Shown: positions 23,162-35,169 of the stretch, piece after piece
How positions within the stretch are numbered: position 1 is the first letter of the stretch
Layout of the letters: every line of letters starts with the position of its first letter
Assembly: GCA_021234155.1 (NCBI GenBank)
Contig: JAJEKV010000030.1
Span: 16,980,003 to 17,044,002, forward strand
DNA length: 64,000 nt
Reading direction: 5' to 3'
From: Isoetes taiwanensis
Lineage: Eukaryota > Streptophyta > Lycopodiopsida > Isoetales > Isoetaceae
Made by a program: the position numbers and the translations under genes
Notes under the pieces: model-generated
Seen by the model: only the letters and a program-made list of their open reading frames with translations
Database searches by the model: none
What the model was told of the DNA's origin: nothing

Positions 23162-26100
23162 TTAAACAAGTTTTTCCATGATCTTTTCCTTGTCTGCAAC
23201 TCCCAGCAAGTGCACAGTCTTTTTACCTTTAACTTGGTGACCTTTGGGCATATCAACAATGATGTGAACGACTTGTTCAGCATATACAACAGCTTCACAT
23301 CCTCTGCCACCGAATATATAGCTTGTAGTTCCAGAAGATTTATTTTTACCTGTTATGTATTTCTCAAAGTATGTCCCCTCGAGCACCTCTTCACCTCTAA
23401 GAAATTTGTTTCCATGCATATCAATCATATCTTCCTCAAGAACATGCTTTGGCCTTGAGCAAAGAACTAGCCAAAAAACCTCATCTTCCTCATTATCAAT
23501 TGGAGCCTCAACTGCAAATATAGTTCCAAGTTCTACAAGATCAGCGAGAGGTGTATGTTCTTCGATGTCTCCAACCTCAATCTGCTCACCATGCTCACGC
23601 AGGTTGTATCCATTTCTCCCACTTTTAGGCACTAAAATACGTGCAGTCCAGCCACCTATTTGTGTCAAGTTCTCACATTGGTGGATGTCACCGTACATAC
23701 AAAAGGTACAAAAGCATGCAAATTGCCTGGTCATAATCTTAGTTGGGTCCTCTTTATTAATGCCACAGATACTGTGAATTTTTCGCGTTCCTTCCACCAC
23801 TTCACAATCCCAAACCTCTGAGCGGTTAACATCACCAATTTTTACCTCCCAAAAGTACCTTGTCACATCTCTTGCACGACTCTGACATGTTACTGCTGCA
23901 CCAGTGGAAAAGTTTTCTGTGAGCCATGTAGTAAGATTATGAGCATGAGCTTCAATAGCACTATCATGTTTCAATTGCTCCTGAGCAATCTTAAATTTTA
24001 CCTTAGCTCCAGCCCCATCATGTTCTCCTTTACCATGGCCCGAGCCAAAGAAACTCCACTTCATTGGAACCCCAGTAATATTGAAGTATCGAGGTACAAA
24101 ATAAAATGGTCGGCGTGCCTTAAAATGTGTTGCAGCACCATCGGACCAAACCCAATGTTCATTCACTTCGTAGCCTTGCTTTTTCATCCACTCATAATGA
24201 TGTAGGAGGCAGTGTTGCACAAACGTGTCATGCTTCTTATCCTCTGAAATGTAAAAATGATATTCTTTAATTGGCTCATCATACTCTTCTTCGCGCCGAT
24301 AAGTGATATGAACTAACAGAGTCACCTGCTCACTGCTGTAATAGCTACTTTGGATCTCGTTTTGTGACTTGAATGTATAGTTTTCAGAAAAATCTATTAC
24401 TGAAATGATGATTCCAGGAGGAAAGTTCTTTAGGCATGCCCTATACTGTTTATCTTCCCAACAGGCTGTAAAGTTATGAATGACAAAATCTTTGATATGT
24501 TGTTTGAAGAATCTTACCAAGTCTGCTGGTGGTGTCTTCTTGTTCACAAGTTGCTTTCTGTTCTTTGGATGGCCTTCTTCATCTATACCAATCTTCACAT
24601 CTTCATAAATCTTCCATTCCACAGTTGGACTGATCTCATCTAACTCTTTAGGACAAAACTTAATATTTTTTGTCCCACATTGTGAACAATTCCCAAGCAA
24701 GCAACTCAATTTATGCCATTCTGCCCCTTCGTCTTTTGCACATACTGCCATCTCCCATATCTCTCGAAGTCTACAAAAAGTCTTCTTTGGTGCCATGCAA
24801 GCTTGCGTTCCTTCTTTCCATTCGCAAATTGTGCAATTGCAGGTGCAATTTTTATGAACAGGTGAAGAAGTCCTCATTGCATTCAATGACATTCTAAGTA
24901 AATCCAATTGCACATGATATACACAGCAACAAGTGTTCCGCTCCTTCAATTTCTTCACGTAAAATGGTTTGTAACGTTCAAATACTGTTTGTCCGATGTT
25001 TACATCAGGGTTTGCCTCCTTAAATTGCAAATACATTTCAGCCTGCAACAACATTCAACTTGCTATACTTTAGACTAACTCTTTCACTTGATCTACTCCC
25101 TTTTTGTCAAAGAACTAAAATAGAATTTAGAAGATCAGCCAGTACATCACAAGTACATCACAAGTACATCAGTACATCATAAGAAAATCAGGTCAAACAT
25201 ATGTTTATGAAAGTGATGAAGACAAAGTATATTAGCGCAAAGCAACATCCCTAGAAGCCCCAAGTAGTTTAGGATTACCCAAAGTAGCTACTTTAACTTT
25301 CCACTACTTTGGATGGTTTGTGAAGCACTATGAGAACTTTATGTACTTTTCCATTGACCACAGTAACTTTGGGTACTTTCAAGTACTTAGGACCCTTCAT
25401 GAAGCCTTTACATTACCCAAAGTAACCTTTTGTACTTTCAAGTACTTTGGACACTAGGTGAAGCATTATAAGTACCTTATGTGCTCTTAAGCCATCCAAA
25501 AGTAATTTATTTTACTTCAAAGTACCTTGGATAAGAAGTCATGTTACAAATACTAGTTATTATATCTATAATACCAAGTCAATCCTAAACACTAGGTCCC
25601 TAGGTCATACTAAGTACTTTCATTCACTCCTAAATACTAATCCTATATTATAAGGTTTTGATGTATGTCGTGCATCAAAACCCTAAAAATTTCGACGGCC
25701 CAGATTTTGAGTTAAAGGATTAACGGTCGAGATGCCTATGATATTTTTTCATCTTCTCGCTTTGGCGATTTAGGGTTTCCTCGGCTATGGCGGATCTGCG
25801 GATCTGCTCATGAGAAGATCCAGATCTGGTGCTATTGATTTGTGGGTTTATTTCACCCCTCTGGATTGAATGGCCAAGAAAGCATCGAGTTCTAGGGCTT
25901 GCTGTGATGAAGGCGGTTGGACCAGGCTTCTGCAAGGAAGCGGCCATGGCTGATGAGAAGACGTTGAGGCAGAGGGTTGAGGCGGCGTCATCTGCTTGCA
26001 GCTCTGAGTTATGGCGGATCAACAACCATGGTAGGTTTTTGGGGCCTCAAATCCGGCCAGGTGATGGAGCAATTCGACCCATTCCTTCCTTTCTCTGAGC

Positions 26101-29100
26101 CTGCATTGCGAATGATTACTGCCTTCAATGTTCTGAATGAGCATGCCATAAGTTCTGGAAAATAGCTTGGATGCTGGTGCAACTACCATTGAGGTCAAAC
26201 TTAGAGAATACGGCATTGAATCTTTTGAAGTAGCAGACAATGGCTGTGGTGTTTCGCCAGAGAATCATCAGGTATACAATTTCATTTGAGCTAATGCGTG
26301 TACCTCTCTGGAGATAACATGAGATTTGTATTCCGGTTTTACTATACTTAGTTTCCCTTTGTGCTGAAACTTCAAATGTATATGTGAACCTCTTATTTGT
26401 CTTTGTGTCAGGGCTTGACACTTAAATATCATACTTCAGAAATCTTAGATTTTTCTGATCTACGATCACTTACGTCATTTGGGTTCAATCGCAAAAGGAG
26501 TTCACTTACGTCATTTGGGCATTGAATCTTTTGAAGTAGCAGACAATGGCTGTGGTGTTTCGCCAGAGAATCATCAGGTATACAATTTCATTTGAGCTAA
26601 TGCGTGTACCTCTCTGGAACACCTTTCATAACTGTAGGAAACACCTTTCATAACTGTAGGAAACACCTTTCATAATTGTTTCCATAGACATATTCAGAGG
26701 GATGAGTTGCCTCCAGAAACAAAATTTACTTCTCTAGCTGATACTTCCTCTCAAGTACATATTGATATGGACAATAATGCTTGGTCATGTAAACTTATGG
26801 TTTTAAAGAACAAGGCAGCATGCCATAGATCGTATGGTTGAGCTTGGCCCAAATATTGATGCATACGAGACACAGATGATTGCAAATTAAAAACGTTGCT
26901 ATGAGGCCTGCAAATCAAGCAGCGGTCTTGACTCCATAATATCTTGATTCAGAAATCTGGAGCAATATCCAACATATATTTGTTACAGCAAGTACTTCGT
27001 CTAACATTGCCTAGCTGATTTGATTTTTTTAGGCCTACATTGGATGTGCATATTCCAAAGTTCGAAGGACGAAATGAGGGACAGTGGTGCGGGTGCATAT
27101 TTTCTTGATGTCATATTGAATATGTTGTAGCAAACATGCAACCTTCTCCTGTAATTCTCATTAAGGGTGATATAAAATACAAAGGCGAAAGAGACATCAA
27201 AAGTAATGTTTTAAGACAGAGAAAATGTAATGTTGCATAAAGAAAGCTACTTGAGAGTTACATTCTTCATATATTAATATTCAAAGCTTGGATGAGCTTG
27301 GATGATGCTAAGATGATGAAGCTTCTCATGGTGAACACAAACTTCAAGAAAAAGAAATGTATGGTTTTCTTCTCCATACAAAGGGGTAATGTGCTTGCCT
27401 CTGCCATTACGAATAATCTCTCTCTAAAGGACGCCTAGCTTCTTCGGTTGAGCCACTCTAACTTTGAACGGATGGTTTCGTTTCTCGCATTAGGGGTCAC
27501 TCTGAAAGCACCACCTAATGTACCAGTATTTGGATGCACAAAAAATGCCAATCTGTGTAGAAGCCACACACTCTTCGCCAAAGGCTTAAGAAAAAACTGA
27601 GTAATGATAAGCCACACACTCTTCGCCAAAGGCTTAAGAAAAAACTGAGTAATGATACTTGCATTTAGTCGTCTTTGACAATCTCATGATGCTAAGTCAG
27701 GCTTAAACATCAAGTCAAAGATTACATTAAAATACCATATATATTTTCTCAATATTAGAAGCACATCTTTCCTCCAAGTAAATTGTGCATGAGTGCTTGA
27801 GTATCCCTGAGATGTGCAATTTGCCCTTCGTTCTCGACTTCGAAAGGGCTATTCCATCCATTTTTCTTTTCTACAACATCATGCATCATGCTTTGTTGAA
27901 AAGAAGATCGGGTTTGGAAGGGTTTATAATGAGCTTATGGTTCATGTGTCATCACAAAATATCAGAAACGGTTTATAATGGGTTATAGTTCATGTGTCAC
28001 CACCGAGTGTGGATATACATACTTGGATATTTTTCCAGAGATGCCATGAGCACCATGTAGTGAAGTAAGAATTCAAATATTGCATTTTTGTTTTATTCAA
28101 TATCACCATGAAAATTGATTTGGCATTTAAAATGTTGTAAATAGGTATTTAAATATGCTAATGGCTATTTGAAGCATCATCATACCTTATGAATTTCTTA
28201 TGCAAACTTAGTAATGCATCATTTTTGTACGTTTGTTATGGAATCATCTAGCATATTTATAATGGCATCATCTAGCATGTGTTGAAGTTGCTTATATATA
28301 TGTGCTAGATTCTTCTATTTTGTGCTATGTGGCCTTCAATATGACATGGCGATATGAATCCTAGAAGATTGATATAAAGTTGCTATGATACTCTCCTTAT
28401 CATTGTAATATTCCAGTAATGTGCCCCTCAACTTCAATTAAGTTTGTATAGTAATGTGCCCCTCAACTTGGAAGATTTAAGTCTGTAGAAAACACACGTC
28501 TGTAAAAAAAATTAATTTTGCCGAGTAGAAACACATGCCAGGACATTAGCCCGGCAACGCTGGGCCATGTTGATAGCCGAATGCAATCTCGGCTATGGCG
28601 TCTTTCAGCTTCATCGGCACTTTTCACGACCTCATATCACACCCAAGTTATGTTATACACAGGAACTGGCGGCGCTTCCTTCCATCATTTCGTTTACACT
28701 TACTAGAAAGTTGTTCTTTTGAGCATGTGAACTCAAAGAATCCATAGCTCAGGCTAGCTAGATTATTCTATCTTCAAATGCTTGGAGCACCCATGTCTGC
28801 TGAAAACGATTCTAAGTCTGAGCTTTTTCAGGCTATGGAATGGTGGAGCATCCAAAATCATATGGATTGATAAACAATGGTGTCACTGTGAAAGAGAAAT
28901 AGTTGTAGCGGAAGTAACAATATGTAGCATAATAACAGGGGGTTTTCTTTGTGTTGCAAACTTTATGACTTTCAGACTAATGGGATCAATCTGCTCTATC
29001 TTTATGGTAACTTTTACTTATGTTCTATTTGTTTTATTATGGTCAAATTCAAAAGCTACAGAACAGGAAAGGAGAAATTGGAAAGGCAAAAAGGGGGAGG

Positions 29101-29622
29101 AGGATGGGGAAAGAAGGCAAAGAGGCACATAAAAAAAGTTGAGAAAAGGGAATAGAAAGAGGGAAAGGGAAAGGGAAAGGGAAAATGAAAAGGAAGCGGG
29201 AAGGCACGGGAAAAAGGGCACGGGAAAAAGCGAAAGGGTGGGGAAAGGATGAAAAGGGAATGTAAAGTTGAAAGGACAAGGGAAGCAGAAAAGGGAATGT
29301 AAAGTTGAAAAAGGGCACGAAGAAAAGGGGAGAGGGAAATGGGAAAAGAGATGGAAAAAATAGCACGTGATCAAGAGGAAGAGGGTGGGGAAAGGAAGAA
29401 AAAGGGCACATAAAAAGGTGAGCAAAAGAGAACGAAAAAAAATGCATGGGAAACGGGAAAGAGAAAAAGAATAGGAAAAGGAAAAGGAAGGGAAAAAACA
29501 AAGGGAAAAATAGAAAGAGCTGGGGAAAGATTAAAAAGAAAGGAAAAAAGCCCATCAGAAAAAAAAAAAAAAGGGAAAAAGGGGAAGGGGAAAGGGAAGG
29601 TAAACAAGGGGATTAAAAAAAG

Positions 29623-29658
<36 letters not shown>

Positions 29659-30536
29659 TGAAAAAATGGTAGAATGAATAGGTTTTTGTCCGCACAGATT
29701 CCTAATTTATGCCCAGCAACGCTGGGCACCATTACTAGTTAACAATCTTAAACATCTAACATCTATTTGACCACCTTAGCCACCTTGCACACTAACCCAA
29801 TTCATTTAAGCATAAGTTGTAATACATATTCACAAGAAGAATCGAATAAGCGCTGGCAAGAAAAATAGAAAATTGAAACTTCTAACTAATTACTAAAAGC
29901 AAGTGGAAGTGGACTCACTTGTGAGATTTCCAAATAATGTGTCGGATGCGTGATAAAATTCTGTTTGCCCTTCCCAAGCTTATTCCGACGTAAATCCTTC
30001 CTATTTGGTGAGACTCTAGTGTTCTCTGCCCAAAACACTTGAATTTTGTCCACAACCTCATGTGCCAATCTATCTGAACGCGGTTGTCTTGATCCATTAG
30101 CCCATAGTTCAGTCTTCATCTTAATTTTCTTTTTTCTTTTACAAGCATTCTTAAAAATCCTTGGATTGACACCTAATAACCTTGCTGTAGCAGCTTTATT
30201 CATCCTTTTACCTGGCCCCAAATCTGGCTCTGAGGCAATCATAGATAGCACAACGTTTTTTGCTGCAAGTTGATCGTGGCTATGACTACCCTTTACCATT
30301 TGAAGCGAATCTCTAAGGTTCATGATCATCTGTGAGGTTTCGCCTCCAACAATGTTCATAGGATTGTAAGCTGCTGACATTGCTGGATGACAAACAAACC
30401 TATGCAAAACCTCTTGTTGACCCAAGTTATCCAAGTGACCTGCTTGTTTCTGGAAATCTCGAACCATGCTATTTGCTAGGCGATTATAATATTGACGAGA
30501 AGCACGCGATGTAGGCGAAGAACTAGATCCCTCCAT
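23162..30536 (-). CDS. Two-exon DDE-like transposase family protein, copy 1 (intact frame)
   Basis: Exon 1 is 30536-29919 and exon 2 is 25042-23162. Splicing CACAA/GTGAGT to TTGCAG/GCTGAA keeps phase 0 and gives [20 protein letters not shown] and a protein of about 830 residues. Exon 1 encodes a basic DNA-binding-like region ([20 protein letters not shown]). Exon 2 opens with Cys-rich text ([40 protein letters not shown]). The catalytic-looking core follows: [55 protein letters not shown] and [19 protein letters not shown]. The spaced acidic residues (DFSEN, SDGAA, GEHDG) suggest an RNase H-fold DDE/D enzyme. Similar DFSENY/SDG/HGKGxxDG blocks occur in animal transposon-like ORFs; I cannot name the superfamily. 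Copy 2 at 58.2-62.8 kb has the same intron position. No terminal inverted repeats were found. Confidence 0.8.
25130..25640. repeat. AGTAC-rich stretch in the transposase intron
   Basis: The text is dense in agtac words (tactttcaagtacttaggac, agtactttggacac) on a roughly 20-40 base rhythm, resembling 6.88-7.2 kb. No coding potential is seen. Confidence 0.6.
26117..26505 (+). pseudogene. PMS1: PMS1 (MutL homologue) gene fragment, two exon pieces
   Basis: The plus strand reads [20 protein letters not shown], then [18 protein letters not shown], a GT donor at 26272, an acceptor before 26412, and then [33 protein letters not shown] and DNGCG are the GHKL ATPase motifs of MutL proteins; the HHTSK..DF.DL..L.TFGFRGEAL block identifies PMS1/PMS2. 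The piece lies in the intron of the minus-strand transposase, on the opposite strand. Upstream, the expected KELVENS start is damaged (a small deletion shifts the frame). The end reads FNRKRS where FRGEAL is expected, so the fragment stops at a rearrangement. Confidence 0.85.
26518..26690 (+). repeat. Duplicated PMS1 exon end plus 22-bp triplet repeat
   Basis: About 100 bp of the first PMS1 exon and its donor (26212-26312) recur at 26519-26620. The junction carries an 18-base repeat (TCACTTACGTCATTTGGG) on both sides. Directly after it, a 22-bp unit (acacctttcataactgtagg) occurs three times. Confidence 0.9.
27561..27656 (+). repeat. 48-bp tandem duplication
   Basis: Two identical head-to-tail copies start with aagccacacactcttcgcc. 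They are non-coding and lie within the transposase intron. Confidence 0.95.
28548..28580 (+). repeat. Degenerate Helitron 3' hairpin
   Basis: GCCCGGCAACGCTGGGC followed by catgttgatag resembles the GCCCAGC-AAC-GCTGGGC hairpin plus accattactag of the window's Helitrons, with several differences. It is probably an old 3' end in plus orientation, about 1.2 kb before the intact end at 29738. Confidence 0.4.
29060..29738 (+). mobile_element. Purine-rich Helitron, 3' part (5' end not found)
   Basis: A purine-rich tract (ggaaagggaaa and similar) precedes GCCCAGCAACGCTGGGC and CACCATTACTAG, ending at 29738 with T next, as Helitron insertion requires. The purine strand is the element's sense strand, as in the four full copies. 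Four GGGAAA units in a row at 29161-29184 form a canonical G-quadruplex motif. A run of about 36 A sits near 29618-29653. I could not find the TCTTATATT start upstream, so the copy is truncated or its 5' end has diverged. Confidence 0.75.
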
Positions 30537-31137
30537 GCTGCTACCTTGCTACCTGAGACAAACATGCACACATGGAAACAAATAAGCCATCTACTGATAA
30601 ATAAGCATTATTCCCACATAAGTTAGAAGACTGGTTTGGAGCTTGAGCCACAAGGTTAATCTACCATAAGAGAAGTTCTCCTTGATTCCATCCATGCATC
30701 AACAAAAGTAACACATAAAGAGGTTTTGTAGGTGATTCAACTTATGTGTTCAGATCCACCTTTATTTCTCCAGAATCCAAAAATCAGTGATAATAATTCC
30801 TTTTACATCATCCATTTGTGTATAAGACATTGCAAATGCCTTGATACTGTCTAAACTGCTACAAATGAGCTGGATATATTTCTTAGGCAATCTGCATTAC
30901 GTAACAGCAAAGCAACAGCATCTCCTTCCCGTTACAACATAAGAGGCTCTACATTGAAGAGGAAGATGGTTATATTGAAATACCATGATGTCAGTATAAG
31001 CAATGCCATTTTGTTTCTCTTAATGCAGGGTTACAGAGTCCAGGGCAGTGACGCGCTACTGCCAGTCTATTGTACTTGAGAACTATTGTCATGCACATCT
31101 CGCAATATCAATTTATATTGAATCCATTGTGACTGAT
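30537..31137. other. 5' flank of the transposase gene
   Basis: No gene is visible. The promoter of the minus-strand transposase would lie here, but I could not identify a convincing TATA box. Confidence 0.4.
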
Positions 31138-31644
31138 TTACTCAGTATCATCCACAATTTCAGTTGCATATAGATTGGACAGTGCCACGTACCATGAAGC
31201 ATTATTTGGGTCTAGTGCTAAGAGGCATTGTGCAACATGTTGTCCTCGCTTTAGGTCAGAATAGGTTCCACACGCACCAAGCAGGCTGATCCAAGAGCTA
31301 GGCATAGATTCAAACTCCATCTGTCCTATTAGATCTTCTGCTTCATCAAGCTCCCCAGCCCTTCCAAGAAGGTCTATTACACAATTGTAGTGCAAAAGTG
31401 TTACCCCAATGCCATAGTTCTGACCTACAGATGCTAGGTAATGGCACCCTTCAATGACCAAGCTTGCATGGCTGCATGCAAAGAGTAAACTAAGTATGCT
31501 TACTTTGTCTGGCTTGATCCCATTCAATTGTATCTTCCGAAAGAACTGAAAGCTTTCTGCTGCAGACTTGTTTTGGGCTGAGAGGTATGACAAAGAAATG
31601 CTAGAGATGAATGATTCGTCGGTGAAGCATTGTGGTATTGCCAA
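31138..31644 (-). pseudogene. PPR protein C-terminal fragment
   Basis: About 165 codons on the minus strand read FRKIQLNGIKPDKVSILSLL, FACSHASLVIEGCHYLASV, VIDLLGRAGELDEAEDLIGQ, WISLLGACGTYSDLKRG and NNASWYVALSNLYA. These are the last PPR units and the E-type motif of a PLS-class plant PPR protein. The frame stops right after SNLYA, where E and DYW regions would continue, and has no start of its own. The other PPR fragment (22.5 kb) lies on the same strand but corresponds to an earlier part of such proteins, and their order rules out one gene split by the transposon. Confidence 0.85.
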
Positions 31645-34245
31645 ATATATTTTTCTCCTTATCTTCTTGCAACAAATCGAAGAAGCTGCTTTTCCTTACC
31701 TTGTTTTTCATATCAGTTCGCTTACAAGCAAGGAATACTGGAAACAAGAAATATCAATTGGGATAATGAATGATGCTATGCTATGGGTATGTTTAATTAC
31801 ACAATAAATTTGACTGCTGAAAATGAAAGCTCCGTATTTAGCAGCATGAACAGATCAAATGTTTTCTAATCTGCTGTTAGATTTCTTCAGTAGAAAAGAT
31901 ACATCTATGGGGAGGTATGCTTTATGCTTAAAAGATTAGCAACAAATATACTATGCATTCCAAGAGCTCGAAAGATAGGACACAACCAAAACAAAGACAT
32001 TGCATAGCATAAAACTTACAAGGATGGTCTGCTCAAAGAAACGGCACTCCCTGGCACTCCCTGTGTGATAAGCAAATCGGCAGTCCTGTGTGATAAGCAA
32101 ATCGGCAGTCCTTGTAAATGTTGATATCCAAATGGAAAGCTTAGATAGGAAAAGGATAAAAGTAGAACAGATATTAGACATCCTCACGTCAGGTCCGGCA
32201 AACTAGAAACGAAATCATCTTGTGCTATTGAGACTAGTTGGTTCCCTAGGAGATCGAGATCTAAACCTCTATGGAGGATCTGAGAGCACGGAGTCGATCC
32301 AGTTCTTCCCGCTCCCGCTACTTACACGTTGACCCGTTTCAAAAAAATCCCCATAATACTCAATGGTAGATAGTTTTTAGGATACTTTTTGGGTTCCTTT
32401 TTGATAAAATTTCATGTAGACCCTAACGTGTTCTTTCCCCACAGATAATTTAGGAAGAATGTACTTGTTACTACAGGCTATCGCTGACCAAATCAGCAAC
32501 CAGGTAATTTTTCTTTGTGCAACTTCATAACAATCACTGAAATTTCTTGTGAAGCTGAAATTGATAACCAACATGTGGGCCAAAAAACTGCAGGTCCTCG
32601 CATTAAGACAGTTTCGAGAGATCATGTATAGAAAATTGGCACTATGAGAATATAGCCTTTTTCCTTGCCTTGTTACCATTCTGGTGGCACTGTATTCAGG
32701 TACATAACATTCATAACATCATTTAAATTATACATTAACATTGTACTCACTGTACTCTGGCTTCTTCATATGGCAATGTGCTAGACACTGGTATGATGAG
32801 CAAGACATTTTGTGGGCCAAAAATTCTCTGAAGTACTTCTCAACTCTCCTCGCCGTTGCCTTTAGATTGAGTTACATAAACAGTAGGAATTCCACCCTTT
32901 GGTTATCTCTGACAATGATATCATCTACTGTTGCCACAACTGCATCTATATACTGGGATATCGTTGCTGACTGGGGACTTCTACAAAGAAAGTCCAAAAG
33001 CCATGGCTTAGAGACAGGCTTGCCCTCAAATACAGATCTGTCTACTACATTTCAATGGTATTTTCCCGGTGTGAACGCAAAAGGAGGAGACTTGGTGGTT
33101 GCATTACTTGAGGTGTTCCGATGTGGGCTATGGAACTATTTCAGGTGTTCTATCACTTTTGAATTAGAGATTACGATCCTTCGCTTGACGTTTTGTTATG
33201 CACTTGTCTTAAAGTCGTGTTGAATATCAAACAAACATTCAACCATAGGCAATAGTGGCCAGTAAATAGCATGTCAGCAAGTTTGCAAGATCCAGATTCC
33301 AACTCTTCTAACGATCTATATGAACTGCTATTGGTGCCTTACAGGGTAGAATATGAACTGCTGTTGGTGCCTTGCAGGGTAGAATATGATCACATTGACC
33401 TCTGGGAAGGAAGGAAAATGAAACACATTTAAGCTTGGAAGTTCTCTATCTTACCTTTCAACGAAGACTTTATCTCCAGAAGCACTATTTATGGTTGTTC
33501 TGATGGATCCATGGTCTGGAAGACATACAAAGCAAAGTCAATCTCTTAGAAATGACATTTACAACATGATGGAAAGATAAAGTTTGAATACATGAATAGC
33601 AAGTCCTGAATCTATTCACTGTGGCACCATGCGGATAACATAAGATATTATAGATGGATAACAGAAATACATCTAACAGAGTTGTAATGGCGGGAGAAAA
33701 CAATGACAAATCAAGAACATTCAATCGTCATTTTTGGATTGAAGCTATATCTTCTTTCTACAGTGTTATACATCTGGTCACTAATTTAGGACTTTTTACA
33801 TGGTCATACCTTAACACAGTGCATTTTGGTGGGTTCCATAAGGATTACATCTGAGCTATTTCCAGATCTGGATGCTTCAGAATGAGATATACCAGGGAAT
33901 CTCAGGGAATTTGGATAAAGATACGTGCCATGATAGCAGGCAATCTTATGTGTTTTTCTTTAAAGGCAATTCCATCCACATCCTTTGTTGTGTTCTTGCC
34001 TCCCAAAATCTTATACAATTCTGTCCCAAATAATATGTGGCTCAATCTGGCAACCCACCAATCTTTGGTTCAATCTGGACCTCATCTATAGCTAAGAATG
34101 AAATAAATAATGCTCAATACCAATTGTCATGTAATATGGATGTAAAGATACATCTACTGTAAAATAAGAAAGATAAATTCATAGCACTAATAGATAGGGA
34201 AAATTGGGGTTTATCCTTCTGAGATGGCTGGCTATTGTATTGCTC
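31645..34245. other. Non-coding stretch with small tandem duplications
   Basis: No supported gene. It holds a 25-bp duplication (from 32061, ctgtgtgataagcaaatcgg), a 33-bp duplication (from 33319, tatgaactgctattggtgcc) and the dispersed repeat at 33894-33978 shared with 2621-2705. Confidence 0.6.
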
Positions 34246-35134
34246 TTGCAATGCACCTGTGTTGCTCAACCATGCATACCCTCAAGCAGCTTGAGAATGT
34301 TATAAATTTAATGTGTAATGATCTGGATTGTCAGTTACTTTAAGTCTTCAAGATCAGACCTCTCCAGCGCACTATTGTTTCAGAAAACTTCAAGGGCATA
34401 GACACCTTGTTGAGCGTATCCACAAATATCAGGGATGTGCTCAAGACCTATGGCTTGCATGCACATTTCGTACATGAACTTAAGATAGGGCACTATTATC
34501 TTTCATTTCTAGATGACAAATACTTGGCAAGGTGAGGATCTAAGAATGTCGGCAACAATATTTGATTATTTTCCAGTGTACTACCTGCAAGATGTTCCAA
34601 TACAATGAATGAAGTAATAATATCTTTTTTCTACATTGGTGGCCAGCAAACGAACTCAGGAAACTTGCTTGCAATGCACCTCTGTTGCTCAGCCATGCAT
34701 AGCTTGGGAATGTTATAAATTTGATGTGTAATGATCTGGATTGTCACTTACTTTAAGTCTTCAAGATCGGACCTCTCCAGTGCACTATTGTTTCAGAAAA
34801 CTTCAAGGGCATAGACACCTTGTCCATGTTGAGCGTATCCACAAATATCAGGGATGTGCTCAAGACCTATGGCTTGCATGCACATTTCGTACATGAACTT
34901 AAGATAAGGCACTATTATCTTTCATTTCTAGATGACAAATACTTGGCAAGGTGAGGATCTAAGAATGTCGGCAACAATATTTGATTATTTTCCAGTGTAC
35001 TGACCCTAAGGCTGAAATGATGAAATAAATATGTAAAGCATAGCAATACCTGCAAGATGTTCCAATCCAATGAATGAAGTAATAATATATTTTTTCTACA
35101 TTGGTGGCCAGCAAACGAACTCAGGAAACTTGCT
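34246..35134 (+). repeat. Tandem duplication of ~0.45 kb
   Basis: Copy 1 (34246-34669) and copy 2 (34670-35134) are near-identical over their length, from gcaatgcacct to aactcaggaaacttgct. Copy 2 has about 45 extra bases (tgaccctaaggctgaaatga and following) near 35000. No coding sequence is recognised. The high identity suggests a recent event. Confidence 0.95.
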
Positions 35135-35169
35135 GATAGCCTGAGATATTTGTATCGACTGTGAATGAA

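Noticed and set aside
22496-31644. A single PPR gene split by the transposase
   Set aside because: The C-terminal piece lies upstream of the internal piece on the shared strand, which is the wrong order.
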